A stretch of DNA of 64,000 nucleotides from JAJPKR01 sp050746125 (GTDB lineage: Bacteria > Acidobacteriota > Terriglobia > Terriglobales > SCQP01): contig JBOGKX010000052.1 of the NCBI GenBank assembly GCA_050746125.1, positions 13,923 through 77,922 of the forward strand, written 5' to 3'. Shown here one piece after another: positions 32,449-43,041 of this stretch (positions are counted from its first letter, which is position 1; every line of letters begins with the position of its first letter). Under the pieces are notes generated by a model. It was given only the letters and a program-made list of their open reading frames with translations. It was not told the origin of the DNA and did not search any database. The translations under genes and the position numbers were made by a program.

Positions 32449-34767
32449 TCAGTAGCGCAGCAGATACGAGAGCTTTACGAACACGACGCGGCCGTCATTG
32501 AGAAAATTGGGGCCACGCAGCAGCGGTCCGCCACCGGGCGCGAACGTCAGCGGATTCAGGTAATTCTCGTTGAGGCTGTCGTAGCCCACGTAAACCGCCG
32601 TGCCGGGCGTGACCAAATACGTGAAAAGTCCGTCGAAATCCAGCTGCTTTTCGTAGGGCGAAGCGGTGAGGCCGCTGTCGGGCAGCGAGTTGTGGTATTG
32701 CAGAATGAAACGGAACGAGAGGGCGCGCGTGAACTGATACAGCCACTCGTTGCGCCAGATATTTTCGTTGAAGATGTTTTGCCCGGCTGGCTGCCCGCTG
32801 CGCCCGGACGTCAGCAGGCGGTTTTGCTCGAAAAGATTGGTCACGTCCAATCGCGCCGTGGGGCGCAAGTCCAGCGAGTACTCTTGCAATTGGAAGGAGC
32901 CGATGAAGGGAGCCAGCCCGGCGGCGGGGAAGTAGTTGATGGCGGTGCCGATCTCGTCGCCGCCGGAGAGCTTGAACCAGGTGCTCCAAGGGACGTCGAA
33001 GCCGATGACTTGAATGTGGTGGCGATAGCCGACGCCTAGAAACCGCTCGAAGCGGTTGTCCACCAGGTACTCGGCATCGATGTTGCGCGGAAACATCACG
33101 TACACGCCCGGCTCGATCTCGGTGTCCTGGACGGCGCCGGCGTGGTCGTAATTGCGGCGCAGGTGCACTTGCGGCTGCAAGAGGGCGAAACGGCGGCGGC
33201 CGTAGATATTGCGGTAAATCGTGGCGTGGACGTCGCGGATGTCGGTGCGAGGGATAAAGCCGAGATCGTCCTGAAAATCGGCGGCGAGATCGTTGTAATT
33301 GACGTCGGCCTGCCAGTCCTTGGTCGCGTAGTCAAGGTCGGCATAGTAGCCGGGAGATCCTACCCGGCGCCGCGGCGGCGGCGCCGCGAACAGGCTCGCC
33401 GCCGCCGGGTCTTGCTCGCTGGCGAGGTCGTGGCCCGCGGTGAAGCTTTCCATGGCCGCTCCGGAGAAGCGCAGCGAGGAACTGAGCCGCAGGCTGGCAT
33501 CGGCCTGGAATACGTCATTCTCGCGATCCATGAAACGCCGCGTGGTCCACAGCGCTCCCAGCGAGGAGTCGTTGAAGATGTCCTCGGTGGCGCGCACCGC
33601 GCCGAAATAGGCGCGACGGCCGAAGCGGGGATCGCCGCTGGCCACCAATTCGCCCGGCCCGCGATCATCGGTCCACAGCAAGCCGAGCGTCGTCTTGCCC
33701 TGCTTGCCGGTGAGCCGGCCGCCGTATTCCGGGTCGAGAATGCGGCGGCTGAAGAACAATTGGTTGCCGGGCACGTTGAAGATGTCGGAGCGCTCTTGAA
33801 AAAACGGGCGCTTCTCGGGATACACCACCTCGAAGCGCTGATTGGTCGTCGGCAGCGGACTGTCGCTCTCGACTTCGCTGAAATCCGGGTTCAGCGTCAG
33901 GTCGAGGTTCATGTCGCTTAAAAACGTGTATTTCGTGTCGAGTCCGTAGCGCTGCTGGAGGCGATGGTCCACGAATTGCCCGGTGGCGGCGTCGAGCGAA
34001 TGGTTGGCCCGAAAGCTGGCGTAGGGGATGAACTCGAGATTGTGCGGCGCCTCGATGCCGCGCAGGTCGTTGAGAGTGCCCTCCTGGCGCAGCAAGCCGT
34101 TGATCTTGCGCGTGACGCGGGGCCAATAGCTGAGTTCGCCGTTACGATAAACGTAGCGAAAGAGAAGCACGCCCCACGATTGCACCGGCCGATGAGGGAA
34201 GCGCAGGCTGCTGAATGGAATGGCGATCGCCACGCGATAACCGTGCGCGGTGCGAGCCACGGCGGAGTGCCAGTTGGTATCATAGGTATAATCCGCAGCC
34301 TGCAAGTCGTAAGAAATGGAAGCTTGCTGGGAATCAATCATCTCCTGGCTCAATAACCCGTCTTGCTGCTGTCCGCCGGCATCGACCATGAAAACGGTGG
34401 CGCGGCGGTGGTCGTTTTCTGGATCGAGGATCAGGCCCACATAATCGTCGTTGAGGACGTCGTCGCGGCGCGTGAGCTGGGCGCGAATGGCGTTCGGACG
34501 CGAGTCTTGGCAATCGAAAACCGCGTAAAAATCGTGATTGTCGTAGGCCAAAAAGGCGCGCGTGGGCTGAGAAGCGGGCGGGCCTTCGCGGGGATTGTGC
34601 TGGATAAAGCCTTGAACGGAAACGAATCCCGGCGGAGAGCCGGTGCGCAGCAAGGCCGGCAGCGAGATCGCCCGGGAAACCTTAGGAATGACAACGCCGC
34701 GAGGAGGGGGAATGGCACCGGCAATCAAACTCAGCGCCAGTGAAACAATAGTATATCTTATCCCCAT
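32449..34767 (-). CDS. DUF5916-type outer-membrane protein with carbohydrate-binding-like N-terminus
   Basis: The 772-residue protein starts with a short signal peptide. The N-terminal domain resembles family 9 carbohydrate-binding modules (AFLAYDNHDFYAVFDCQDS, DDYVGLILDPENDHRRATVF, GYRVAIAIPFSSLRF). The rest is a long beta-strand-rich barrel containing LTLNPDFSEVESD and FPEKRPFFQE-type segments (YPEKRPFFQERSDIFNVPG), ending in a terminal LLRY aromatic motif. DUF5916 proteins are abundant in Acidobacteriota and Bacteroidota, and their function is unsettled. It is convergent with the LOG gene. Confidence 0.8.
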   Translation of the reverse strand: MGIRYTIVSLALSLIAGAIPPPRGVVIPKVSRAISLPALLRTGSPPGFVSVQGFIQHNPREGPPASQPTRAFLAYDNHDFYAVFDCQDSRPNAIRAQLTRRDDVLNDDYVGLILDPENDHRRATVFMVDAGGQQQDGLLSQEMIDSQQASISYDLQAADYTYDTNWHSAVARTAHGYRVAIAIPFSSLRFPHRPVQSWGVLLFRYVYRNGELSYWPRVTRKINGLLRQEGTLNDLRGIEAPHNLEFIPYASFRANHSLDAATGQFVDHRLQQRYGLDTKYTFLSDMNLDLTLNPDFSEVESDSPLPTTNQRFEVVYPEKRPFFQERSDIFNVPGNQLFFSRRILDPEYGGRLTGKQGKTTLGLLWTDDRGPGELVASGDPRFGRRAYFGAVRATEDIFNDSSLGALWTTRRFMDRENDVFQADASLRLSSSLRFSGAAMESFTAGHDLASEQDPAAASLFAAPPPRRRVGSPGYYADLDYATKDWQADVNYNDLAADFQDDLGFIPRTDIRDVHATIYRNIYGRRRFALLQPQVHLRRNYDHAGAVQDTEIEPGVYVMFPRNIDAEYLVDNRFERFLGVGYRHHIQVIGFDVPWSTWFKLSGGDEIGTAINYFPAAGLAPFIGSFQLQEYSLDLRPTARLDVTNLFEQNRLLTSGRSGQPAGQNIFNENIWRNEWLYQFTRALSFRFILQYHNSLPDSGLTASPYEKQLDFDGLFTYLVTPGTAVYVGYDSLNENYLNPLTFAPGGGPLLRGPNFLNDGRVVFVKLSYLLRY

Positions 34768-35058
34768 TCGTCACGTCGGGCCAGGAAATGACCAGACTAT
34801 ACCCGCCCCAAAAGGATAAGGCAAGTGCTGACTATCGTCCTTGTCCAGCCCCATGACCTATCGGCCAGTTTCCTAATGGACCGCCGAGTGAGGGCGGCCG
34901 CGTAGACCCAAACTGAACTGGGCGCCGTCAGCTTTTTCCGCCAGGCGTAAGACCTTTTCCCCCCTGCCATCTTCCAATCCGAAGCCACCCCGAGCCGCGG
35001 GCCGCGGGCGGCCGGGCGTCGCACGGCGCCGCGAAGACTTCGATAGAGGAGGCGATCA

Positions 35059-35775
35059 ATGCGAGATAACCCCAAATTGCGGGCTGCCGTACTGGAAGCC
35101 CTGTGGCGGAATCCAGTCTTGGGCCTGGCGGTATTCGAAAGCGGGCAAACGATTTTGCGCGATGCCAATAACGCGTTCTTGGAGCTGTTGGATAGTCGCT
35201 TTCGCACCAAAAAGACGCTCGGCACGCCGATCGAGCAGTGCTGGCTGGATTTCACCAGCAGCGGCCTGCCCGATGCCTTCCAACGGGTGCAGGCGTCGGG
35301 CGTGGCATTCCATGCCGAAAACCTCAAGCTGAATCGCAGCCAACTGGGACCGACCACGCTGAGTTGCACGGTGCTGCCGCTGCTCGGCGGCGGCGACGAA
35401 AAGAGCGAAGAAGCGCCGCAAGGGGTGTTGTTGATGGCCATGGAGCGCGCCGCCGCCGCCCCCTCGCCGGAGCAGATGAGTTTGCTCAATCAGCAAACGC
35501 GGCACGCCCTGGGGCAACAGTATCGCCTCAGCGCGCGCGAGATCGACATTATCTCCGAGTGTTTGCAGGGCAAAAAAAATCGGCAAATCGCGCAGGATCT
35601 GCACATCGGCATCTCGACGGTGAAACGCCATCTGGAGAGCGCTTACCGCAAGATGGGCATTACCAGTTCGCGCTCTCTGCCGATGGCGATCCTGGGCGTG
35701 GTGCGCGCGCTGCCGTCCGGCGGGCCGGAATCCGAGCCGGCTGCCGTCAGCCAGCGCTCCTCGCAGGCGGCTTAG
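35059..35775 (+). CDS. PAS-like/LuxR-type transcriptional regulator
   Basis: The 238-residue protein has an N-terminal PAS-like sensor (LEALWRNPVLGLAVFESGQT). The C-terminal LuxR helix-turn-helix reads LSAREIDIISECLQGKKNRQ, with recognition helix ISTVKRHLESAYRKMGI. It has no receiver domain, so it is probably a single-protein sensor. The start is preceded by a strong aggagg. It lies between two envelope-protein genes. The following barrel gene is about 130 bases downstream and could be a target (inference). Confidence 0.8.
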   Translation: MRDNPKLRAAVLEALWRNPVLGLAVFESGQTILRDANNAFLELLDSRFRTKKTLGTPIEQCWLDFTSSGLPDAFQRVQASGVAFHAENLKLNRSQLGPTTLSCTVLPLLGGGDEKSEEAPQGVLLMAMERAAAAPSPEQMSLLNQQTRHALGQQYRLSAREIDIISECLQGKKNRQIAQDLHIGISTVKRHLESAYRKMGITSSRSLPMAILGVVRALPSGGPESEPAAVSQRSSQAA

Positions 35776-35903
35776 CGCCAGCGGGCGCTCCGAAGCGCTC
35801 TTGTCACGGGGCTAACGGCGAGTCCGAAGGGCCAATTTCCATCTACAATGGAGTCTGCGCTCGCGGCCCACTTCGTCCTGACGAGAACGAAAGGAGTGTC
35901 CCG

Positions 35904-36515
35904 TTGAAAGCTCATCGACTCATCGCAGTGCTGACCTGCATCCTGGCGCTCGGCAGTTGGAGTGCGGCGCAATCGGTGGACGCCTTTTTTGGCTTCAATA
36001 CGCTGACCGCCAACCGCAACGACATGTTTCCCTACATGGGCGGCGGCTTTTTCCCTAGCGTGGGCGGCGACCTCATTCTCTTCAACGCGCCCTTTTTGGG
36101 GGCTTGGGGCGTGGGCGGCGAGGTGGCCTGGCGCGGCAAGCAAATGGTTTATCTGTCGCAGAACGGCTTCGAGGCGCCGGTGCGCCCGATTCTCTATGAT
36201 TTCAACCTGGTCTGGGAGCCGATCAGCCTGCCGCGCATTACCCCAGTGATCGAGTTGGGTTTCGGCGCGGAAAGCTTGCGTGTCTATTCGCCCACGTTCA
36301 CCTGCAGCGCCTTTTCCGGCTGCACCAACTACCAAAGTTCGAACCATCTGATGGGCCACCTTGGGGTCGGTGTGCGCTTGTACTTGACCGATCATATTTT
36401 TCTTCAGCCCGATGCCCATCTGTACGTCATTCGCCACAACCTAGAATTCCAAGTGCCCAACGCGCGCCGCTTTGGCATCGCCATCGGCTACACGCTTCGC
36501 GCCTCGCCGATGTAA
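35904..36515 (+). CDS. putative outer-membrane beta-barrel protein
   Basis: The 203-residue protein begins with TTG at 35904, preceded by aaaggag at ideal spacing. It has a signal peptide (LIAVLTCILALGSWSAAQ). The mature part alternates aromatic strands (FFPSVGGDLILFNAPFLGAW, LYDFNLVWEPISL, PVIELGFGAESLRVY) and ends FGIAIGYTLRASPM. A cysteine pair FTCSAFSGCTNY could form a loop disulfide. It resembles small OmpA/OmpW-like barrels. The ligand is unknown. Confidence 0.7.
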   Translation: MKAHRLIAVLTCILALGSWSAAQSVDAFFGFNTLTANRNDMFPYMGGGFFPSVGGDLILFNAPFLGAWGVGGEVAWRGKQMVYLSQNGFEAPVRPILYDFNLVWEPISLPRITPVIELGFGAESLRVYSPTFTCSAFSGCTNYQSSNHLMGHLGVGVRLYLTDHIFLQPDAHLYVIRHNLEFQVPNARRFGIAIGYTLRASPM

Positions 36516-36659
36516 TCGGCGCGCGGCGCGGGATTCTCGGGATCAAACGCACCGTGAATCTGGATTTCCCTTGCGAGCCGGCGAGCCGCGGTGGGAGGAT
36601 GAGGCCAACGGGGTTTCCCAGGCGGCAACGCGCATGTGGAGCCGTGCCGGAGGTAAGCG

Positions 36660-36830
36660 ATGATTTACAAATTGTGTGCCGTTTGCCAGCGCTACTTCGT
36701 CGGCGAGTTGAACGGAAGCTACGTCTGCCCGCAGTGCCGCGATTCCCAGCAAAGGGTAGCTTCGGCGCCGCCGGGGGTTTTCCAGCCGGCGCCGCCTCCA
36801 CGGGCGCCTACCCCCTCTCGCGCCGCATGA
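36660..36830 (+). CDS. zinc-ribbon microprotein
   Basis: This 56-residue ORF reads MIYKLCAVCQRYFVGEL, then YVCPQCRDSQQ, giving two CxxC pairs spaced like a zinc ribbon. The C-terminal half is proline- and alanine-rich. A good ribosome binding site (ggaggt) ends five bases before the ATG. The stop is followed after one base by the ATG of the next gene, so the two are probably translated together. Small zinc ribbons often bind RNA, DNA or protein partners. No named family is recognised. Confidence 0.7.
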   Translation: MIYKLCAVCQRYFVGELNGSYVCPQCRDSQQRVASAPPGVFQPAPPPRAPTPSRAA

Positions 36831-36831
36831 G

Positions 36832-37257
36832 ATGGCCTCGATGGCGGCCCTAATTGCCGCCGCCGCGGAGCCTGAGTTGCGTGCCGCCGGCCTCGAGTTG
36901 TGCCGCGCTGGCGAGTCGGTGTTGATTCTCGGCCCTTTCGTCATCGACGGGCCGCGGCCCTTTCAGGCGTGCGGAGCTGCCGCGGAAAGCGCGTGGGAGG
37001 ACGGGTTCGTACCTACCTTGGCATGGCGCCCGGAAGCGCCGGCGCCGGCGTGGCTTGATGGAGCGGATTTCGAGCGCGTTCTCCTCTTGGTCGCCGACCT
37101 CGATCGCCTGTCCCCGCTGGAAACGGCGCTTCTCGACACGCTTTGGGCCGCCGGTTGCGACGCCGTCGACCTGGCGCCGCTAGAGGCGGCCGCCAGCCTA
37201 GGCCAAAGTTGGACTAGCGGGCGGCGAGTCGGGCGCCGCCTTCTGCATCCCGCCTAA
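36832..37257 (+). CDS. hypothetical protein, alanine-rich
   Basis: The 141-residue protein has no motif I recognise. It shows an alternating alpha/beta pattern: AGLELCRAGESVLILGPFVI, FERVLLLVADLDRLSPLETA and LDTLWAAGCDAVDLAPLEAA. The strands VLILGPFVI and RVLLLVADL look like the core of a small nucleotide- or ligand-binding fold, but no P-loop is present. It begins one base after the zinc-ribbon gene, which suggests a joint role. Two ATGs at 36832 and 36841 are possible starts. Confidence 0.55.
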   Translation: MASMAALIAAAAEPELRAAGLELCRAGESVLILGPFVIDGPRPFQACGAAAESAWEDGFVPTLAWRPEAPAPAWLDGADFERVLLLVADLDRLSPLETALLDTLWAAGCDAVDLAPLEAAASLGQSWTSGRRVGRRLLHPA

Positions 37258-37304
37258 CACCCTGCAACGCTACGAGCTGGCGCGCAAGCGGCGTGCCATG
37301 AGCT

Positions 37305-38216
37305 ATGCTGCCAGGCGTGTTGTTCTCACGCCGCAAATTTGTGAACGTCACCGCACGTGCCGGCCTTGCCGCCGGCTTGTTTCGGCCGCTGGCAGCGGCG
37401 GCGCGCCGCGGTCAAATCCAGATCGGCGTCTGCGCCGCTACAAGTCATTTCGACGACATCGTGCGCTACGGCTTCGATTACCTGGAACCGGCGGCTGCGG
37501 CGATTGCCGCGATGGACGAGACCACCTACCAGGCATTCAAATCGCGCGTGCTGGCCTCACCGGTCCGTTGCGAGGCGTTCAATAGCTTTCTCCGCCGCCC
37601 CGATCTCAAGGTGGTGGGAGACGACGTGCGAAGGCTGGATCTCATCGGTTACCTGGAGGCGGATTTGCAGCGCTGCGCCGAATTGGGCGGGCAGGTGGTG
37701 GTGTGGGGCAGCGCGCGATCGCGCAACGTGCCACCGGGCTTTTCGCGCGCTCGCGCCTGGAACCAGATCGTCGAGTTTCTGCATATGGCCGGCGATATCG
37801 CCCAACCCAAGGGCCTGGTGGTGGCCATCGAGCCGCTGCGCTCGCAGGAGAGCAACATCCTCAACACCGGCGCCGAAGCGCTGCGCATGGTGCGCCAGGT
37901 CGCTCATCCCAACGTCAAAATGATCATCGACTACTTTCATCTGAGCCAGGAACACGAATCCCCGGAAATTCTCTGGGAGGCGCGCAAAGAGATCGTGCAT
38001 TTCCATTTCGCCAATCCCCACGGTCGGGTCTGGCCGCGCAGTCCCGGGGAGGACGCGGGCTACGCGCCGTTCTTTGCGCAGCTGCGCAAATTGATCATCA
38101 AGACTCACTGGCGCGGCGGCCTCTCGATCGAAGCGCGGGGCACTTTCGCCCAGGACGCCGCCGCCAGCCTGGCCTTTTTTCACCAAGAACTCGGAGCTGT
38201 CGCAGCGATCCGCTAG
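37305..38216 (+). CDS. TAT-exported sugar phosphate isomerase/epimerase-like TIM barrel
   Basis: The 303-residue protein begins with a twin-arginine signal (FSRRKFVNVTARAGLAAGLF). The body matches xylose-isomerase-like TIM barrels: GFDYLEPAAAA, VVVWGSARSRNVPPGF, VAIEPLRSQESNILNTGAEA and KMIIDYFHLSQE, with Glu, Asp and His metal ligands. Such proteins act on sugars or inositols, and exported members are common in Acidobacteriota and Planctomycetes. The substrate is unknown. It precedes the TonB receptor and may process what that receptor imports (inference). Confidence 0.8.
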   Translation: MLPGVLFSRRKFVNVTARAGLAAGLFRPLAAAARRGQIQIGVCAATSHFDDIVRYGFDYLEPAAAAIAAMDETTYQAFKSRVLASPVRCEAFNSFLRRPDLKVVGDDVRRLDLIGYLEADLQRCAELGGQVVVWGSARSRNVPPGFSRARAWNQIVEFLHMAGDIAQPKGLVVAIEPLRSQESNILNTGAEALRMVRQVAHPNVKMIIDYFHLSQEHESPEILWEARKEIVHFHFANPHGRVWPRSPGEDAGYAPFFAQLRKLIIKTHWRGGLSIEARGTFAQDAAASLAFFHQELGAVAAIR

Positions 38217-38366
38217 GCATCGGCAGTGCCCTGGGGGCCCAAGCCTCGGCCCGCGACGAGGGAGCCCGCGCGCCCCCCGTCCCTGAGTGGCACTGATTCG
38301 CCTGGGCGCCCACTCCCAAAAGAACCCCCCATCGTCCCCGTCGCTAAGGCCCGGCGAATTTTTCTC

Positions 38367-38394
38367 TTGACAAGATTGGGAAAGTTAACAAAAT
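38367..38394 (+). promoter_or_regulatory. possible promoter of the TonB receptor gene
   Basis: A perfect TTGACA at 38367-38372 is followed after 16 bases by CAAAAT at 38389-38394, which matches four of six -10 positions. The region is locally AT-rich and lies about 60 bases before the receptor start. The weak -10 keeps confidence low. Confidence 0.35.
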
Positions 38395-38450
38395 TGTCTG
38401 CTGAACTATACCGAAAAGCACAGAAAGCTTTTTCTGTGGTGAGGAAACTC

Positions 38451-41400
38451 ATGCGGTCCGTCAAATCACTCGCGATTGTCGCCATCTTCGCTCTTTTGCC
38501 TCTGGTAGCCACCGCCCAAGACGTCTCGTCGGGAACCATTACCGGCCAGATCACTGACCCGAGCGGCGCCGTGGTGCCCGGCGCGCTGGTGACCATTTTG
38601 GAGGCGGCTACGAACGCCAGGCAGACCCGAACCACCAATGGGAAGGGCATCTTCTTTTTCAGCGAAGTCAAGCCCGGAATGTACAGTGTCACGGTGACCG
38701 CGCAAGGGTTCCGGAAAACGACCATCCCGCAACAACAGGTGCTAATCGGCAAGCAGGTCACGCTCAACCTCACGGTCGCGGTGGGAGCCTCGACGCAGGA
38801 GGTACAGGTCACTTCCGCGGCCGGCGCGCAACTCCAGACGCTGAACGCCACCATGGGCACGACGCTGAGCGGCAATATCCTGCTCAATTTGCCCAATCAG
38901 AATCGCGATGCCACCAGCCTGCTGGTTTTCCAGCCGGCCACCGCTCCGACTTTTGGCGGCGCCGAGGGCAACACCACCGGCGGTGAGGTGGCTGGGGCCA
39001 TGGCGGATCAGAATACGTTCACGCTCGACGGCGGCAACGCCACCGACGATCTGGCGGGCGACAACGGTTATGTGCAAGGGAACCGCGGCTATGTCGGTCC
39101 GCAAGCCGCGATCCCCACCCCGGTCGAAAGCATTCAGGAATTCACCATCAACACCAACAACCAGACCGCCAACTTCGGCACCTCCGACGGCGCTCAGGTT
39201 TTGATGCTCACCAAGCGCGGTACCGAGCACTTCCATGGCTCCGCCTACGACTATTTCCAAGGCGATTGGCTGAACGCCAACGGCTGGAATAACAATGTGG
39301 TGGGAGCGCCGCGAATCAAGCAGCACCAAAACCGCTTTGGCGCTTCTCTCGGCGGCGTGCTGGTTCCGGGCCAGCACTGGGGCGGCAAGACCTACTTTTA
39401 TACTCTTTACGAAGGGCGCCGTTATCCCTATGCCAATGGCCGCTTCGAGAAGACGGTGCCGTCGGATACGCTGCGGCAAGGCATTCTCATCTTCCGCGAC
39501 GCCAATGGCAACCCGCAGCAATATAATCTCAAGGACTTCGATCCGCGCGGCATCGGCCTGGATCCGCTGATCTCGCAGTTTTGGAACAAATACGAGCCGG
39601 AGCCGAACGATTGCGCCAATCACGGTGATCACCTCAACACTTGCGGCTACTTTGCACCGTTGTCCTTGCCCATTAGCGACAACTTCGCCGTGTCGCGGCT
39701 GGATCACGACTTCGGCGCCAATTGGCATTTCACCGGCACTTTCCGCTTCTACAAATTAGTCCAGCCCTCCACCAACCAGGTGGATATCGGCGGGCTGCTG
39801 CCCGGTGACACGAAAGGCATTCCCAGCTCTCACTCCGGGAACCCGCAACAGCCTCGTTATCTCACTCTGAGCATCACCGGCGCCATGACGCCGACCTTGT
39901 CCAACGCCTTCCACGTCAGCTATTTGCGCAACGACTGGAACTGGATTCGGGCGGGCGTGCCGAACGGCATTATGGGCGTGCCCGGCGGCCTCGAGATCGG
40001 CGGCGAAACCTCACAGCCGCTGGCGCCCATGAATTTCGACACCCAGAACGCGCGCTTCCGCACTTGGCGCGGCCACGATTGGACCTACGCCGATACCGCT
40101 AGCTGGGTGAAGGGCAACCACTACATTCAGTTTGGCGGACAGTTCACCCACTGGTGGGACAACCACCTTCGCCCCGATAACGTGACCGGCTCATTGTCGC
40201 AGTTGGTTTACCAGATCAACAAGGGCCATGGGCTGGTCATGAGCTCCGCCTATCGGCCCTCCAACCTGCCCAGCTCGGAAAACGGCTCCTGGGACAGCTT
40301 GTATTCGGAGGGGTTGGGCTTCGTGGGCACGGCCTCGCAACTCTTTGTGCGCGGCGGCACGGATTTTCACCTCACCGGCGCTTCCTACTTGCAAGACACT
40401 TCGATCACGGATCAGTACAACCTGTTCGCCACTGACACCTATAAACTTACTCCCAGCCTAACGCTCAGCTATGGATTGGAATGGGGGGTCCAGATGCCCC
40501 CCTACGAGGTCAATGGCGTGCAAGATGTCCTGACCGATTCGTCCGGCCAGCCGATTTCATACAATCAGTACGAACAAAATGTTGTCAGCAACGCGGAGGC
40601 CGGCAAGGTCTATAACCCGCCGCTCGGCTTCATGCCCATTCGGGCCGTGCCGGGCCATCCCAAATACCCCTTCCAGACTTTCTATAAAGGCTTCTCCCCG
40701 CGCTTTTCCGTAGCTTGGAATCCCACGGTCAACTCCGGCCCCATGGGCTGGCTCTTCGGCGGCTCGAATACGGTTCTCCGCGCCGGCTACGCGCGTCTCT
40801 ACGATCGCAGCAATGCCGTCGGCTTGGTCATGACGCCGCTGCTCGGCTACGGCTTCGGCCAGCCGATCCGTTGCACCGGGGCGGGCACCAATGGCCAGTG
40901 CAAATGGGACTTCCTCGACAGATCCCACCAATGCCTTCCGCATCGGCGTGGATGGCAACACGGCGCCCTTTCCGGCCGTATCTCAGACGCTGCCCGTCCC
41001 CGCCGAGCCAGGCATCAACACGCCATCCGCTTCCGTGCTCTTCGGCTTGGATAGCAAGTGGCGGCCGGGGGTAAACGACCAATTCGATTTCAGCATTCAG
41101 CGCCAACTGCCAAACCAAACCGTCTTGGAAGTCGGCTACATCGGCCGCTGGGCGCGCCATCTCTTCCTAGGCATGGATGCCAACGCCGTCCCCACCATGC
41201 TCAAGCTGGGCGGGCAAACCTTCGCGCAGGCCTATTATTCGCTGTGGCAGGCGAATCAAGCCGGCACGGCGCCCACCGCCGTCGCGCCGGCGCCGTTCTT
41301 CGAGACGGCGCTGGGCTCCGGGTATGTTGGCAGCTACAACGCCGCCGCCAACAAGTACAACACGAAAAATGCCGGCAGTGCCGGCTTCGTTCCCGCGCCG

Positions 41401-42411
41401 ACCTGCGCCACGGCCACCTGCGCCGTTTTGGCCAGCGAGGGCGGGGGCCCGCTCGGAACCAACAATATCGGCACGGAAAACCCCTTTGGCATGTTCACGG
41501 ACATGGATGGCAGTTGGGGTTTTCCGGGCTGCAGCGGTTGTTCGATACTGCCCAGCGACACCCAAGCCGCGGCCCTCGACATGAGCACCACGAACGGGTA
41601 TTCGAACTACCAGGCGGCGATTATCAGCGTGCAAAAGCGCGCCGGCCAAGGGCTAACCCTGAGCGGCAACTTTACCTGGTCGCATTCGCTCAACACGATT
41701 GGCATCAACCAGGAGTACGTCGAGGCCAGCCCCAACAACATCCACGATCTCAGTTCTGACTACGGTCCGGCGCCCTGGGATCGCCGTTTCGTCGTGAATC
41801 TGCTCGCCAGCTATGAGCTGCCATTCGGGCACGGGCAGCGTTTTTCGGTTGGCAACGGCATCTTGGATCGCTTGATCGGCGGGTGGCAGTTTGCGCCGCT
41901 CTTTACCTGGGCTACCGGCATCCCGATCGAAACCTACACCGGCTCTTGCGACGAATTTGGGGCGGGGAATATTCCGTGGTGCTCGGGCGCCGTACCCCTG
42001 GCCGGCGCTATGTCCGCTGGAACCACGCCGCACATGAACGTGCAAACGACGGATAACATCGGCTCCAACAACGACGTGAAAAACGGCGGCACCGGCGGCA
42101 ACCTCTTCTCCAACCCCTCGGCTGTCTATAAGGAATACCGCGCCGCCCTGCTTGGGTTGGACACCAACTCCTACGACCTCGGGCCGTTCCACGGCCAGCA
42201 TCGGTGGGATTTAAGTTTTGACCTCGCCAAGGACACGCGCATCACCGAGAGCCAGGGCATTACCATCTCGGCCCAGTTCCTCAATGCGTTCAATCACATG
42301 ATGTACAACGATCCTTCGATGAACCTGCAAGGCCCTGGCGATTGGGGAACGCTGACCAGTCAGTACAACAATCCCCGCGTGATCGAGCTCGGGCTTCGCT
42401 ATCACTTCTAG
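38451..42411 (+). pseudogene. TonB-dependent receptor with carboxypeptidase-regulatory domain, frameshifted
   Basis: The reading begins with ATG at 38451 after gtgagg and has a signal peptide (SLAIVAIFALLPLVATAQ). An N-terminal carboxypeptidase-regulatory beta sandwich follows (GTITGQITDPSGAVVPGA), then plug (FTLDGGNATDDLAG) and a long barrel. Near 40919 the frame shifts by one base. The first frame continues out of phase to 41054, while the second, open from 40891, carries the rest of the barrel to 42411 and ends in a typical LGLRYHF strand. DPTNAFRIGVDG resumes right after CKWDFLD if one base is skipped. It may be a real frameshift, a sequencing error or a decaying gene. Such receptors import large substrates, often glycans. 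Confidence 0.8.
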
Positions 42412-42431
42412 CGCACCGCTAGCTTGGCAGA

Positions 42432-42454
42432 GGGCCCCCGACCTTCGGGGGCCC
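42432..42454 (+). terminator. GC-rich hairpin after the TonB receptor
   Basis: A nine-base perfect stem (gggcccccg/cgggggccc) with a five-base loop lies 20 bases after the receptor stop. There is no T-run, so it may stop or stabilise the transcript rather than act as a classic intrinsic terminator. Confidence 0.5.
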
Positions 42455-42582
42455 GCCGCGGCGGCGGACACCAGAAACTTTCGAAGAGGCGGCCGCCTGC
42501 TAGCCGTTCAGCGCCAGGTTCAGCGGAGTTGACTCGAATTCAGTGTCCTGCGGTCGGCGGACCGGCCCGGGGGAATTGAACT

Positions 42583-43041
42583 TTGCCGATCCTCAGGAGC
42601 CTTCAGCCCACGATTAGCGGCAGCCAACTCGCATGGTACGGCGCGGTGGTGGCTACAGCAACGGCCGCCGTGCGGATCGTAGATTTTTTCCGCGACCGAT
42701 CGAGAGTTAGGCTCACCGTCAAACCAAACATGCAGTTATGCAACGATCCGCGTTACAACGGGATGACTTTGACGATCCTGATGGCAGCGAACATCGGCAG
42801 GCGGCCGGTTACGATCACTGGCATGGGCGCTCGGCGCCTCTTTCCGGGCAAGGCTTTCGTTGCGACGGACATCAGCCCGCCCCTTCCGTTTGAGCTGACG
42901 GAAGGCAAGCTTGTGTGTGCATTGATCGACGAGGCTGGCTTAGACGCTGGGACACTGGAGGCATTCGAGGCGTGGGACGCGGCGGGCCGGACGTTCCGGC
43001 GCTGCGTTGCACCGCTAAGCAGCGGGTTTTGTCGCGCGTGA
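42583..43041 (+). CDS. hypothetical small membrane-anchored protein
   Basis: The 152-residue protein has one N-terminal hydrophobic segment (LAWYGAVVATATAAVRIV), then a soluble part with a beta pattern (VRLTVKPNMQLCNDP, LTILMAANIGRRPVTITGMG, RRLFPGKAFVATDISPPLPF) resembling an immunoglobulin-like fold. No family is recognised with confidence. The start is taken as TTG at 42583, and it is uncertain. The gene stands alone between the TonB receptor and the tRNA region. Confidence 0.5.
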   Translation: MPILRSLQPTISGSQLAWYGAVVATATAAVRIVDFFRDRSRVRLTVKPNMQLCNDPRYNGMTLTILMAANIGRRPVTITGMGARRLFPGKAFVATDISPPLPFELTEGKLVCALIDEAGLDAGTLEAFEAWDAAGRTFRRCVAPLSSGFCRA

